From Parasponia andersonii (taxonomy: Eukaryota > Streptophyta > Magnoliopsida > Rosales > Cannabaceae), in the NCBI GenBank assembly GCA_002914805.1, contig JXTB01000148.1, positions 567,770 through 631,769 on the forward strand: a stretch of DNA of 64,000 bases, read 5' to 3'. Below, one piece after another: positions 13,812-30,413 of this stretch; the first letter of the stretch is position 1; each line of letters opens with the position of its first letter. The translations under genes and the position numbers were made by a program. The notes below the pieces were generated by a model. The model was given only the letters and a program-made list of their open reading frames with translations. It made no database searches and was not told the DNA's origin.

Positions 13812-13816
13812 GTTAC
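13812..13816. repeat. Target-site duplication GTTAC (right)
   Basis: This matches 5505-5509. Confidence 0.85.
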
Positions 13817-16752
13817 TCTAAGTAACTATATACTTAATATTTTTGTCTTTTACCGAGTTACCAAGCGCCTAAAAAGAGAGTGAGACATTTGAGAATTTGT
13901 CTACTTTTAGAATTATCTCTCTATTTTTTTGTTATTTATTGTTCACGCTTTCAATAAATATTTCGCGTTCATCACGTGATATAGTATGTGAGTTAGGTGT
14001 TCAATAAACTAAGCGTTTATCACAAGGTAGTATATGAACTTTGTAGTACAATATTTAATCGTTTATTGTAAAGACCCAAAATTAAAATGGATGATTAAGC
14101 AAAAGAAAAAATTAATGTATTTTTGTTGGTAAACGAATGATAAATCATATTCCACAGTCCGTCTATTTGATTTGTTTATTTTTTTTCTTTTCTGAAAATG
14201 CTCTCTCTTTTGAATTTATATTATGGCAATTGGTAATGTTGGATGGTGTTTAAGAGTGGTAAGATGTGAGCCTTGTGTAATGGTTTCATGCGTGCATCCA
14301 GTTTGTGTCTTGCAACAAATTTGGACTGAACTGCAAAACGTGGGTCAAAGCGCCCACACTGGTAATTGCTCAAGTCATCAATCACTGCCACTGTTTTTTT
14401 TTTTTGGGGGGGGGAATACAAAAATATTCTATCATATATTCATTTTGAAATCATGTATTGTATTGTATTTGACACGTTCTGAAGTTTAGTGGAGAATAAA
14501 ACAATTGTAGAAAATGAATATATATACAAGCTTCACAGTTATTGATGCAACTAAACTTAAATTGGATTTTGACACATCAATGGATTACATAAATTAGAAA
14601 ATATAAATTAAGTAGCATATATTAACTGTTTTTACTCTTAAATTAATGCGTCAAATCAAAACTAAATGGGTGAATAGAGAGTAAGATAAAGATAGATGAT
14701 TAATTTCCACCCCTACCATATTATATATTATGTCCAAACAGAATTGCTCACACAATATTTGTGGTGTGAACTTTGCATCACAAGTCACATAAAACTCTTC
14801 AAGCGAGAAAAAAAAAAAAGAAAAGGAAAGAAGAAAAGGTCACATAAAACTCATTCGATGCATTGGATGTACCTAAAAATTATCAAATTCTTTTCATATT
14901 TTGTACGATATATACCTAAAAGTGATCGAATTTAGTTGGATCATCAAAAAGTAACCTAAGATTCTAGGTACGTAAAAATAAAAATATTTTGTATTTTTTT
15001 TTTTTCTGAAATTTAGCTGACAAAATGTATACCCAATAAAATAATTTATCGATTATAGTTAAATGTCCATATTTTGATAAATAATTTGAAGTTTATTTTG
15101 ACTAGGGTTATTAATAGCTGGTTTACCTGATGTAGGATGTCAATCCGTAAACTAAATTATAATTATAGTTTGACCAATCCATCAAACCGTATGGTCTGTA
15201 TTAGATGACTCAAATCGGTTAGATACTTACATTTTGCGGTGCAGTTTGAGTGATTTTCGTAGTTTGAACAATCTTAATATCGTATAAATATCAAACCAAA
15301 TATAGTCTAAGATACATAAAGAGCAAATTCAATATAGTTTAAATATTAAAGTAAAAATAACATACTTAAAGATTACAATCAAATTGAAAGTTCTCGCCAT
15401 TTTAAACTTTAGTTAAAACCAAATCAAAATGCTAGAGCAATTTTTTTAAAGTGTAATAGTAAGAGTAATCTTAAACAAATAATCTTAAAGTCTATAATAT
15501 CTTAAACAAATTACAACACAATCATAAATCTTACGTAAGATAGCTAAATAAATACCACAATACTAATATAGACTTCAAACTTTGACTTTGGCTTCAAGCA
15601 GTAAAAATGAACATATATTAGACACATCTATAAATATACATATCATAAGTATATTAGTTGTATAATAAAAATTAATAAATACACATACATTAAAATATAT
15701 TTATATATATAACTAATTTATCTAGCTGGGTTTAGTTTGAAATTGAATTTTTTTTCCAATATGCAAATTGAATCGAATTGTTCAATTTGCTATTTTTCCA
15801 ATTTGCCATCGGTCGCAAATGTGCTACTACCACATAAATTGGTCTGAATTGATCGATTTCAACAGTTTGTCAGTTATTTTGAGCAGTCCTTATTTTGGTT
15901 ACTATATTTATATATCCTTCTATGAGTATTTTTTTAATGCATCTATCACTTTCTTTTTTTTAATACAGAAAATGAAGTGAATTTTTATTTCTTTTTACAA
16001 ATATTTTGTTGTTTCCCTTAAAATGAAAAATAGACATCTCATATTTGTTTATATATTCTATGAAAGGATAAATCTCACTTTTTTGAGAAAAAAATAAAAC
16101 AAAAATATTTTTTTAAATAAAAAATGGCTTTCATTTCTTCAACAACAATGACACAATTACAAATCTAATATAAGGATTAGATTACAAATAATCCGTACCA
16201 ATTAATAGTTAACTAAACTAAATTCTTACTATAAGCAGTAAAGAATAGATTATACACAAAACATATGTAGATAATGTACACATAAATTTATAAAAAGGGA
16301 TGTATTAGAGTTTCATAAGAAATATCTCATTCGCTCATTCAAATCGTACTCTACCAAAGTTAGTTCATTTGGCTGATAAGAGGATGAGCTTTCTACAAAA
16401 AATAATTTTTGACAATATAAAATTTTCTAAATGTAGATTTCAAAAGCTTCAGATTTAAGAATACCAATAAAACACTCACAAAAATAATAAAAATGAATAG
16501 ACAGATCTAAAATCAAGTGAGATAAAAAATTCATAAATCTAGATTAACTGCTTTCATATAAGCAGAAGGATTTATTAAAACAAAAGTATATAAAAAAAAT
16601 CTTTACTGGATTCCATTTAGAAAGATACATAACATCTCTTTTAGATATTTTGCTCGGCTAGTGAAAAAAATATATGGAGATAGGATTCAAAGAAGTGGAA
16701 AAAAGTCCTCTAGAAGAACCGGAAAGAATTAAAATTCTAATGTCATGCTATC
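13817..16752. other. AT-rich spacer, no gene recognised
   Basis: I see no conserved protein, RNA gene or transposon border. A T12-G9 homopolymer junction lies at about 14394-14414. Small open frames have no family resemblance. Confidence 0.5.
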
Positions 16753-16897
16753 TTTGTGACAACAAAATTTTGTAATTTTATTATGTACATAAAGTTATGT
16801 ATAATTTTGTCATTTAGGTTTATTTTTGTGACAAGACAATTTTGTAATTTTATTATGTATACAAAGTTACGTATACTTTTGTCATTTAAATTTATTT
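16753..16897. repeat. Two-copy tandem repeat, 72-bp unit
   Basis: Copy 1 is at 16753-16824 and copy 2 at 16825-16897. Both read TTTGTGACAA, then AATTTTGTAATTTTATTATG, then TA..AAAGTTA(T/C)GTATA, then TTTTGTCATTTA and TTTATTTTT. Few bases differ, so the duplication is fairly young. Confidence 0.75.
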
Positions 16898-17764
16898 TTA
16901 AAGAAAGATTATATGTCCAATTTTTGGTTTACAAGGGAAAAAATTGTCAAAGGTATTAAAAAAAATGCTTCCTCAATTTTATCTTTTAATAGGATAATAT
17001 TAGAAATCCTGTCTCCTATACAATTTTTTAATATCACCTCATAAATAAACGAGTTATTACTATTCAATTAGTGAATTAAAACTTATTTATAACTTATTAT
17101 AAATAAATTTTATCAATCATACAGTGACAAATCATATCTCATATTAAGTGATATAGAAAAATTATATATAAGTAGAATACTTAGAATTATACTTTTTGAT
17201 ATACATTTTGTCTAACGAAAGAAAATTAAGAAAAAAAGAAAATAAGGGTTAGGAATCAAGATAAATGCATATGATAACAGCGATAACAACAATGTCCGTC
17301 GCTTATAGAGCTAATTTAGTATTATTGTGCTATAATTATATTGTAGTGGTACCATGAGTATGAATTAATTTTGAAAAAAAAATTTTAGATGTTTAATAAA
17401 TTTATTTATAAAATTGCTATGTTATTTGAAAGTAATATTTAAGTAAAATATAAATTTAAAAATTTGTATTATACAGTAAAATCAGGTTTACAAAAGCACC
17501 CGTACTATTGTTGAATTTCTCAAATTCGTTTAAAAATTTGCAATGTTTTTATTTATCTATTAATTTATGTATATACAGTTTTTACAAATTTACTACTCGC
17601 TACTTTTATTTAATTTTTTTTTAACTATTGTCTACGGTGAAAAGCTGATTCCTGTATCCACGGAATTAAATTTGGATTAACCACCACCTCGGTGAGAGTG
17701 ACCCTACTAACAGACAGAGTCGGTAGCAGCCAATGCTGGCTCTGTTGTGTCTGCTTACATACTC

Positions 17765-17765
<1 letters not shown>
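16898..17765. other. AT-rich spacer, nothing recognised
   Basis: No gene or mobile-element end is visible. Confidence 0.45.

Positions 17766-17807
<42 letters not shown>
17766..17807. repeat. (ATT)14 microsatellite
   Basis: An uninterrupted run of 14 ATT units lies about 680 bp upstream of the carboxypeptidase start codon. A poly-Asn open frame on the reverse strand is only a translation of this run. Confidence 0.95.
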
Positions 17808-18189
17808 TGTCATTACTATCAATTATATAATAAGGTCTATAGTCGCCGACTTCCTTTTTTAACTTCTTAATCATATTTATTCAGAAAGCTCTGAAACTTT
17901 TTTCTTCGTTTTTTTTTTAATATTCTAATAACCATTACATGTTAATATCAGGCTAGCCTAGCAGCAGCAGCTGAGAAGCTTGAAAATCCAGCGCAAAACC
18001 CATGTGCGCATACATCCATACCACCTGTTCGGACAATTGCCTGAGAGACAAAGACCGCAAGAAAGAGAGAAGAAATTTAATGATTTTCAAGCTTTGTTTG
18101 TTACGATTTTGACCCAAATAATAGTAGAAGAAAAAAGCTTGAAATCATTACCACATACAACTAATCAATCACATTTATTGGGTTTGAGA

Positions 18190-18213
18190 ATGAAAATGTT
18201 CAAGTGTTTGTGA
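18190..18213 (+). promoter_or_regulatory. Candidate upstream open frame before the carboxypeptidase gene
   Basis: A short frame encoding MKMFKCL lies about 270 bp before the main start and just before a (CT)n run. If transcription starts upstream of 18190, it would be a seven-codon upstream reading frame in the leader. The transcription start is not visible, so this is tentative. Confidence 0.25.
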
Positions 18214-18224
18214 GGTTTACCTCA

Positions 18225-18227
<3 letters not shown>

Positions 18228-18268
<41 letters not shown>
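18228..18268. repeat. (CT)n tract in the likely 5' leader
   Basis: About 41 bp of uninterrupted CT dinucleotides lie roughly 215 bp upstream of the carboxypeptidase ATG. CT/GA tracts are common in plant core promoters and leaders. Confidence 0.9.
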
Positions 18269-18275
<7 letters not shown>

Positions 18276-18480
18276 GTCTTTTTTAAGTCAGCGTTCACTT
18301 GTTTTGAGATTTCACCTGTGGCTATTGCTGGTGTTTTTCTTAACAAACTTAGACTTGTTTTGAGATTTTGGCTTCTGGGTATTGCTGCTTTGGTTTAGAG
18401 CTCTTCATATTCGTCAAGAAAACCCAGAAAAAGCTTTCTGGGTTTTGCTTCAACTGGTGTGACTTTCTTGACTTTTTTGA

Positions 18481-22967
<4,487 letters not shown>

Positions 22968-25139
22968 TCACATTCAATCTTATTCACGCATTCTTGATGA
23001 ATAATCCCAACAATAGAGGTTCTACAATTGTTTATTTACAGGGGTAGGAAAAAAACAAAATAAGAGAAGCATTCCTCTCGAGTGTTCCTCCGTTCTTGCC
23101 CCTAAGCAGCACCATTCATAGTTCTAGCCTGCAAATTGCTTTCTGGATATCCTCTGAGGTTTCCTCCATTGAGTAGTTATAGTTAGATTAAATTTGGATA
23201 TACCTATATAAAATACAATAATACTGTAAAAAGGTAGTAGGGAAATCATTCTTTTATAGGTTTCCATTTTAGTTGAAGGGGGCACATTTGATCTTGTTCT
23301 AATAAGAGATATCTTATTATTTCTCAAGAAGTTCTCCCCCCAATAAGTGAAGCTGTAACTGTTTATGTGTGGAGCTTATTCTTTATAGAAGTTCCAATGC
23401 AATTGTTCTCATCTCTAGTGTAATTTCGACTTGTTTTGGTGGTAAATTTTCTTCACTGAAGTTCATAAATAGTCGCATTATTGGCATTTTTGTTCCAACC
23501 ATTTTCCATTATGCACCATACATGACTAGCCAGTAGCCAACAGAGTGAATTTCTTGGCTCTTGTTCCAAGTCATTCTTTTTTCTTTTATCGTTCTTTGCT
23601 GTTAAACACCTAAACATGTAGTGGTGGTATTGAAACTGAAAGAGGGGAGGCTAATATCTCTAAGGACGTTTCTGCATGATCTGACGGCTGAGAATTATCA
23701 TTGCGTCTCTACGTTGCAAAATTCAAATTCTATTTAGAAGAAAGGGGCTTTTGCTTTGTCATTCTTTTCTGTTTGTTCATATGATGAACATTGTAATAGT
23801 GTTTTCTTAAAGAAAAGGTGCTAGTATCAGCTGATACTAATACTTTTCAACCGTTGGATTGGGTGAGTTTCCTTTGATCCAATGACTAGTTATCTATTAC
23901 TGCTGACTGCCCTTCGGTAAAATTTTATTCTAGAAAAAGGGTTCTTGTTCAACGAGCTAAAGAACAATGCTTTCAGAGAATAAACCACTTTACTCGGCGC
24001 TGCCACAGTCGAATAGATGGGTACTTATCTTGCTTGACTTTTGACTCCATGCCTTTAGTTCTCATCGATGAGTCCGCTACTGTGGTAAGAAACATAAGAA
24101 AAGGAAGAGAAACAGTATGCTATCTTTTCTAGAAAGCTGTGACCAATATTTTATTGTACAACTTGCTAATTATCTGTGTACATTATTATTATCGACGATC
24201 TAAAATTGATTGGAGAGTAGGAAAGTAATGAGTAATGTATTGTAGTGGAGCCGTAAAGAGGGAATCAAACAAAGGCATTAGTATATAAACTAGTTTAGAT
24301 GGGATAAGGAAGAGGGCAGGACATAAATATATTCTATTCCTGCACAAAAGATTGCCTAATCCCTTGGTCCTAATAATGCTTCAAAAAGAAGCCCATCAAA
24401 TGGGGTCCATAATTCTAAAGCAAAACCCCTGAAACGCATTTTGTAGTCACCAAAAAATTATGCCTCTTGTTCTTTGCTTGCCTTGGACTATGCACCCTAA
24501 GCTGATGCCTCACCTCTTTATTCTTGAGCCGTTTTCTTAGTAGAATAAAACGCGAACACTCCCTAGGATGATGAAAGGACTTGCTGGGCTATCGGTTCCA
24601 GTCTACTACAATTTGTCAGATGAATTTTTTGTTAATCATTTATCGTACGTGGCGTAACTAACACCGTTGGATCAAGTGACTTCCACCGTGCTCATGGACT
24701 CACTTGATATTCTAATAGTGCTTAAACTACACGGCTTTTGCTAGTATTCCCTAACTGTGGTAGGAATACTAACCGCATCAAGAATGTTCTTGATGTACTA
24801 TTACAACTTCAGAATGTAGCGTACTAAGATTAAAACTCTACACATATACATGCTTTGCTTCCAGGTGATCCTAAGTTAATTAGTATTCAACAAAATACAA
24901 AGTTGGTTCCCTATCAATCTAGCACAATCCAGTACCTAGCAAAGATACCCTTTTACAGTACCCCAAAACCACAAAGGTTATTTGGGTCAATATACAGGAG
25001 CAAATAAAGTTCCTTAGCAAACAAGAAACTAAAGTATTAGTGTAATTGAGTCATAATCGATCTTCACATAGCATAAAGTTTATGATCATGATCAGCCTAA
25101 ACAAAAAAAAAAAAAAAAAGCAACAACCACTAAAAGGGA
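22968..25139. other. 3' flank of the carboxypeptidase gene and spacer
   Basis: The first few hundred bases are probably 3' UTR, but no single polyadenylation signal stands out. The remainder shows no gene or transposon border. Confidence 0.45.
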
Positions 25140-25194
25140 TCAAGACATAGAATTTTCAAGTTGAGCACTCCAATTTAAAAAGCCTCCACAAGAA

Positions 25195-25260
25195 TAAAAA
25201 GAGAAACTCTCAAAGCAAAAGAGAGAGAGAATAGAAAGAAAGAAAGATAGAGATAAAATA
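25195..25260 (+). promoter_or_regulatory. GA-rich leader of the tetraspanin gene
   Basis: A purine-rich stretch (AAGAGAGAGAGAATAGAAAGAAAG type) runs up to the ATG at 25261. It is probably the 5' leader. The transcription start and TATA box could not be placed. Confidence 0.4.
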
Positions 25261-26319
25261 ATGTACCGGTTTAGCAACACAGTAATAGGGTTCTTGAACC
25301 TCTTCACACTCTTGGCCTCCATACCGATAATCGGCGGAGGCCTATGGATGGCTAGGAGCAGCACCACCTGCGAGAGCTTCCTCCAAACCCCGCTACTAGT
25401 CGTTGGCTTCGTCGTCCTCATCGTCTCTCTAGCCGGCTTTATAGGCGCATGTTTTCACGTTGCCTGGGCCTTATGGGTCTACCTAGTGGTCATGCTCTTT
25501 CTTACTGCCACCCTTATGGGCTTGACGGTGTTCGGCTTCGTTGTCACTGGCCCAGGTGGCGGTGTCGAAGTGCCCGGTAGGGTGTACAAGGAGTACCATC
25601 TCGAGAAGTACTCGCCGTGGCTAACAAACAGGATTAAGGATCCTAGGTACTGGAGCACCATAAGGAGTTGTATCTTGGGGTCCAAAACTTGTGCCAAACT
25701 TGCCCTCTGGACACCTTTGGATTATTTGGAAAAGGATATGACTCCTATACAGGTAAAAATGTTTTTATTCTATTTTTTTTTTTAATTTCTCTGGTCTCTT
25801 CTTTCTTTTGGAGTTTAAAGTTGAGAAATGGAGTTTTTTTGGTTCTTCTGTAAACAAAGTGAAAAAAAGAAAAAAAGAAAAAGGAGTTTTGGGTTGTGCG
25901 TGTGTGTGTTTTAGGCTTTATGAATTAATTTAGCATGCTCAATATGAAACTTTGAATGTATAGATGCCAAGATTAACGTATTTATATCTAGCTTATTTTT
26001 GGAAAGAAATTAGTACTATATACTAATTCATAGAGGGGATCCAAATTTTCTTTTGTCTTTAAGCAAATTAACAATTAGGTGTATCACATATAAACAAGAA
26101 ACAATATATGCTCTTATTTCTTTCTTTATACATATATATATATATATATGTATGTATAATACATTTTGTTTTCCATTTTATATATCTAGCTAGGAACTTT
26201 CTTAAGCTGAATTAGAGGGTTGCTGGTCACAAATTTATAATTATATATCTATTCAACTTCCTCAAGTATGACTTAATTTGTACAAGTACTAGTTAATTTT
26301 GATAATTAAAGCCCACGCA

Positions 26320-26356
<37 letters not shown>

Positions 26357-27960
26357 GCTATATAGCTAACTTATAGTAATTTTTCTTAATTTGGGGTAAA
26401 AAAAAATGATGTACATATTTGTATAATAGGTCATTAAATTGCATTATATTATAGTTTAGTTTACATATTTGAAAGAAAGCAAGTAACAAATATTAAAAAT
26501 TGTGTGGTAACAAATTATGTCACGATCAGTCGGGTTGCTGCAAGCCTCCAACGGCATGCAACTACAACAACGTCATGGCGGCGGGGCTGGCCCAGGACCC
26601 GGACTGCTACCGTTGGAACAACGCGCCCAACTTGTTGTGCTATGAGTGCGACTCGTGCAAGGCCGGAGTGCTTGAGGACATCCGCACCGACTGGCACAAG
26701 CTCTCCGTCCTCAACATCGTCATGCTCGTCTTCCTCATAGGAATCTACTCCATTGGCTGCTGTGCCTTCCAGAACACCAAGCGGGCCGAGACCGATTACC
26801 CCTACGGCGAAAACCGCATGAAGCTGGTCCGTCCCCGATGGGACTACTACTGGTAAGTAGCTAACCTTATAAGATAATTCAAATGTTATATATATTTATC
26901 AGAGTTATAAGTTGGTGATGCAATCATAATAGAATTGGTAATATGCTTGTTAGAATTGGTATGCAACAATTAGATATCTAGTTAGTCCTATTATTTTTTA
27001 AGAGCAAATAATAATAAAAGTGCGAACTCCATTTCATTTTTAATACTGTATAGTATTGCAAAAAGTATAATAGTAGTTGTCCTTTAACATTTTCCCTTTA
27101 AAGGTTATTCTGACTCTTGTGAGCCGGTGATTTTATAATATTTAGTATTTTTTAGATGGGAATGAAGATTACTACTAGCTTGAGTAGAGTTAGTTATCGA
27201 TTAGCACTACTATTGATCACCAATAAATATACTAGTAATCATTAATCAATTAATAGTACAAAACTCATAGTGCGACTGATCCTGTTAATTAGGCTCAGTG
27301 GTTAAATTACCATCTCTTCTGATGTTTGTCACGCTGACATGATGATCAGCATCAATTTCTCTTGCGTTAATTTGAGTAGTTTAAAGAAGAATTCAGAAAA
27401 TTACCGATACGGTTATCATCATTATTTACTTAGTTTTCAACTTATTATGAACTGTTGAGTGAAAGTAGATATAACTTTACATGTGATATATTAATAGACA
27501 GGAGTGTACTATCAAATTATATTTAATTACCAAAACAGTATGTGACTCTGGTTTATGAGTTGTTAAATATGTTTAACTTCACTTCAGAGTAATTTAGATC
27601 ATACTTGAAAGAGTTTTAAAGTCATGTCAAGTTCATTTTTCTTTTCCTGTTTTTTGAGGTCTAAGAAGTTTCAAAAGATCCTTAAGATACCCAAATTCAA
27701 AAAAATATTAACTTGGGTTTATGAAAAGATGCAGTCATTTCAGAATCTGAGTCAAAATTATAAAGACATGGTGTAAAAAGTTTAGACATGTATTCATGCT
27801 TGGTTGAAGAGTCTCTCTCTCTCTCTCTCGTAATCTCTCAGTCAAAGTCTATATAATTATACAAGCAATGCTCTTTGGTTAATCTATAATAATTATAATA
27901 ATTATTATTGTTTTTTGCAGGTGGAGATGGTGGCATGACAAAAGACATCAGCTTTATTAG
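25261..27960 (+). CDS. TET6-like: Tetraspanin (TET5/TET6 type), 3 exons
   Basis: This encodes a four-pass plasma-membrane organiser, predicted 284 residues. Exons are 25261-25752, 26530-26852 and 27921-27960, joined in phase with GT-AG introns. Transmembrane segments fall near residues 7-30, 43-65, 70-96 and 222-244. The large extracellular loop carries the plant GCCK motif at 166-169 and further cysteines (CYRWNN, CYECDSCKAG). The short cytoplasmic tail ends WWRWWHDKRHQLY, encoded partly by the tiny last exon. The sequence is very close in layout to Arabidopsis TET5/TET6. Plant tetraspanins nucleate membrane microdomains, and several act in organ growth and reproduction; the partners of this one are unknown. 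Intron 1 carries (AT)n runs. If intron 2 is retained, the frame stops immediately after W272 (TAA at 26854-26856), giving a tail 12 residues shorter. Confidence 0.94.
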
Positions 27961-28609
27961 CCAACTATGGCTGATGATGATAAGAATTATAGTTAAGCTC
28001 TCTCTTTCCTCACTATAGTCTATCTTGTCCCTGGGTGTTATATGAAATTGGGACGGTTTTAGACTTGTTTTTCAGTGTATGAATTGGCCAGTGCTATTCA
28101 AGGTCTCCCGGCCTTCTTTTTCTACACATTTCTTTTGCAGCTGGCCCACTTTTTTTTTTTTGTCGGGTTGTTGTTGTTGTAAAAAGATGGATCATTTAGA
28201 CCCTAATCAAATATTTTTATACTGCCCTTTCTTTTTTTTTTTTTTTTTTCACTTTGCTGATCATGGCGGTCTTCTTTTTAGTTTTTTTTAATAGCAATTC
28301 TTAGGGCCTACAACTTGACATGTATGGGAATTTATTATTAGAGAAAGAAACGTAGGTCAGGTATGTACTGTACATGCAACTTGTTGTACGAAAGGAGAAA
28401 AAAGAAATTAAATACAATGTACACTGCATGTATACAGGCAACTTGCTAGTTTAGTCAAAGTTCGTTGATTCAAAAAAAAAAAAAAAAAAGAGGAAAAAGA
28501 AGCTTAGCTTGCTAGTGTACTGAAGCTATTATACGCTGAAGCAAATTTAATCTACCGAAGTTATATATGGTATAACCGGATATGGATACAATGTACTACT
28601 TGGTTAATA
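27961..28609. other. 3' flank of the tetraspanin gene
   Basis: This is probable 3' UTR followed by spacer with T- and A-homopolymers. No other feature is recognised. Confidence 0.4.
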
Positions 28610-28618
28610 AATATTTTA
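28610..28618. repeat. 9-bp target-site duplication AATATTTTA (left)
   Basis: This is identical to 29815-29823 and directly flanks the foldback element. Confidence 0.85.
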
Positions 28619-29814
28619 GGAAAATTAATTATTTTACCCTTTAATATTTGTCATTTATCACCTCGTTTTTTACTTTATATTCAAATTCTCCTTAGATAAT
28701 AAATTTGTTATTCTTTTGTCTCTCAGTTTTGTCTTAATATTCAAGTAATCTTTATAAGAACAAAATTATTCTTCTTTTACCTCCTCATTTTTAACTTAGT
28801 ATTCAAATGACTCTTAAAATAGTTAAGTTTTTATTATTTTATCTCTTCAACTCTAACACCGTTAGAAAATTATTAGTAGATAATAACTAAATAATCATTT
28901 TACTTTTTAAATAGCTAATAAGTATATTTTACTATTTTTTTATATTAGACATTTCCAAAGAACTAGTTTTTATGATTAAATAAATAAAATAAACAAAAGA
29001 GGTAAAAGAAAAATAATTTTTTTAGTGATTATACATGTATATGTAAAAAAAAAAAATAGATAAAATAGAGCAATTTTTTCATTAATTTATTAGTGTCAAA
29101 ATATTTTAGAAGTTATTGAAAAACCGTATATTTTTATATTTGAAAGGTTTTCTAAACAATGAACTGGCTATTTGCCCTTTTATTTTCTATGAAAATATAA
29201 AAAAAATTTCATGAAAAATAAGAGGGCATATAGTCATTTCATTTTCTAAAAAGTCTTTTGAATATGAAAATATGTGCTTACTTTTTTTTTTTTACGTAAC
29301 TTTTAAAAATATTTCGACACTAATAAATTAATTCCAAAATTATTCTATTTTATCTATTTTTTGTTTTACATATACATATATAACCATTAAAAAATTTATT
29401 TTTCTTTTACCTCTCTTTGTTTATTTTATTTATTTAATTATAAAAACTAACTCTTTGGAAATATCTAATATTAAAAAATAGTAAAAGATATCTATTAGCT
29501 ATTTAAAAAGTAAAATAATTATTTGACTATTCTCCGTTAATAATTTTCTAACGATATTAGAGTTGAGGAGGTAAAAGAATAACAATTTTACTATTTTAAG
29601 AGGAGAAGAGAGACATTTGAATACTAAGTCAAAAGTGAAGGAGCAAAAGAAGAATAACTTTATCATCTCAGGAAAAACTTGAATATTAGGTCAAAAGTGA
29701 GGAGATAAAAGAAGAACAAATTTATTTCTAGAGGGCATTTAAATACAAAGTCAAAAGTGAGTGGACCAATTCATACTGAAAACAAATGTCCAAAGATAAA
29801 ATGACTAATTTTCC
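28619..29814. mobile_element. Mutator-like foldback element (long inverted-repeat MITE)
   Basis: The 1,196-bp element is almost entirely one inverted repeat centred near 29216. It starts GGAAAATTAATTATTTTA and ends with the complement of GGAAAATTAGTCATTTTA. The two arms, each nearly 600 bp, can be matched along their length at about 80% identity by eye. It is flanked by a perfect 9-bp duplication, the length typical of Mutator-like elements (MULEs). Each arm also holds 3-4 subterminal repeats of about 70 bp (theme CCTCACTTTTGACTTAGTATTCAA). No transposase is encoded, so it would be non-autonomous. A transcript through it would fold into a long hairpin. Arm divergence suggests an old copy or relaxed pairing. 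Confidence 0.85.
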
Positions 29815-29823
29815 AATATTTTA
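29815..29823. repeat. 9-bp target-site duplication AATATTTTA (right)
   Basis: This matches 28610-28618. Confidence 0.85.
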
Positions 29824-29882
29824 TTAGCTTATTCCATTATATATATATATATATATATTTAATTCTTACTTAAGATATATAT

Positions 29883-30145
29883 GGTTCCCGATCTAATAGT
29901 TTTTTTTTAACCTATTTATAAGTATTTCTTTTTTAAACCATTGGATCATAATCTAATTGTTACTATAATTTAAGTAATTGAAAAAAAAATAATAAAAAAG
30001 AAATACTCATTATTTAATACTTTTGCTCTCCAATTTTTACCATAAAAAGATGAATTTTAATTAAGCAAAATATGGATAAAAAAAATAAGATGAATTTTAA
30101 TTAAGCAAAATATGGATAAAAAAAATATCTACTACACTGGTGCTC
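29883..30145. mobile_element. MITE copy A (diverged)
   Basis: The left end, GGTTCCCGATCTAATAG plus a T-run, is a decayed version of GGGCACCAATTCAGTAGG in copy B. The right end reads ATCTACTACACTGGTGC before an (AT)n run. It contains the subterminal CCATTGGATCA theme and a 40-bp internal tandem duplication. It is non-coding. Confidence 0.5.
30049..30128. repeat. 40-bp tandem duplication
   Basis: GATGAATTTTAATTAAGCAA, continuing through ATATGG and an A-run, occurs twice head-to-tail with units of 40 bp. The copies are essentially identical, so the duplication is recent. Confidence 0.9.
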
Positions 30146-30160
30146 TATATATATATATAG

Positions 30161-30396
30161 GGCACCAATTCAGTAGGTATTTTTTTTTTATCTATGCATA
30201 GGTATCAATTTGGCCAATGAAAATTTAGCATGCATATTTTTTTATTGTAAATAGTAAGAGAGAGAAAGAGTATTAATGATGCACGTCTTTTCATGCACTT
30301 CATTATAGCTATTGGATCACCATTAGATGGTGATCCAACGGCTAAAAAAAAATAGCTATCCATAGGTTAAAAAAAAAAACCTACTAGATTGGTGCC
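30161..30396. mobile_element. MITE copy B (complete)
   Basis: This is about 236 bp with terminal inverted repeats GGGCACCAATTCAGTAGGT at the left and, on the complement of the right end, GGCACCAATCTAGTAGGT. It sits between (TA)n runs, so the exact target duplication cannot be read. A perfect small palindrome GGATCACCAT-tag-ATGGTGATCC lies at 30314-30336. There is no coding capacity. The family is repeated at 1-196 and on both sides of this copy. Confidence 0.75.
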
Positions 30397-30413
30397 ATAT
30401 ATATATATATATA

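Noticed and set aside
17625-17822. Poly-asparagine protein on the minus strand
   Set aside because: It is a translation of the (ATT)14 microsatellite.
26504-26740. Alternative-frame proteins over the second tetraspanin exon
   Set aside because: They are shadows of the conserved tetraspanin frame, which has the GCCK motif and joins in phase.
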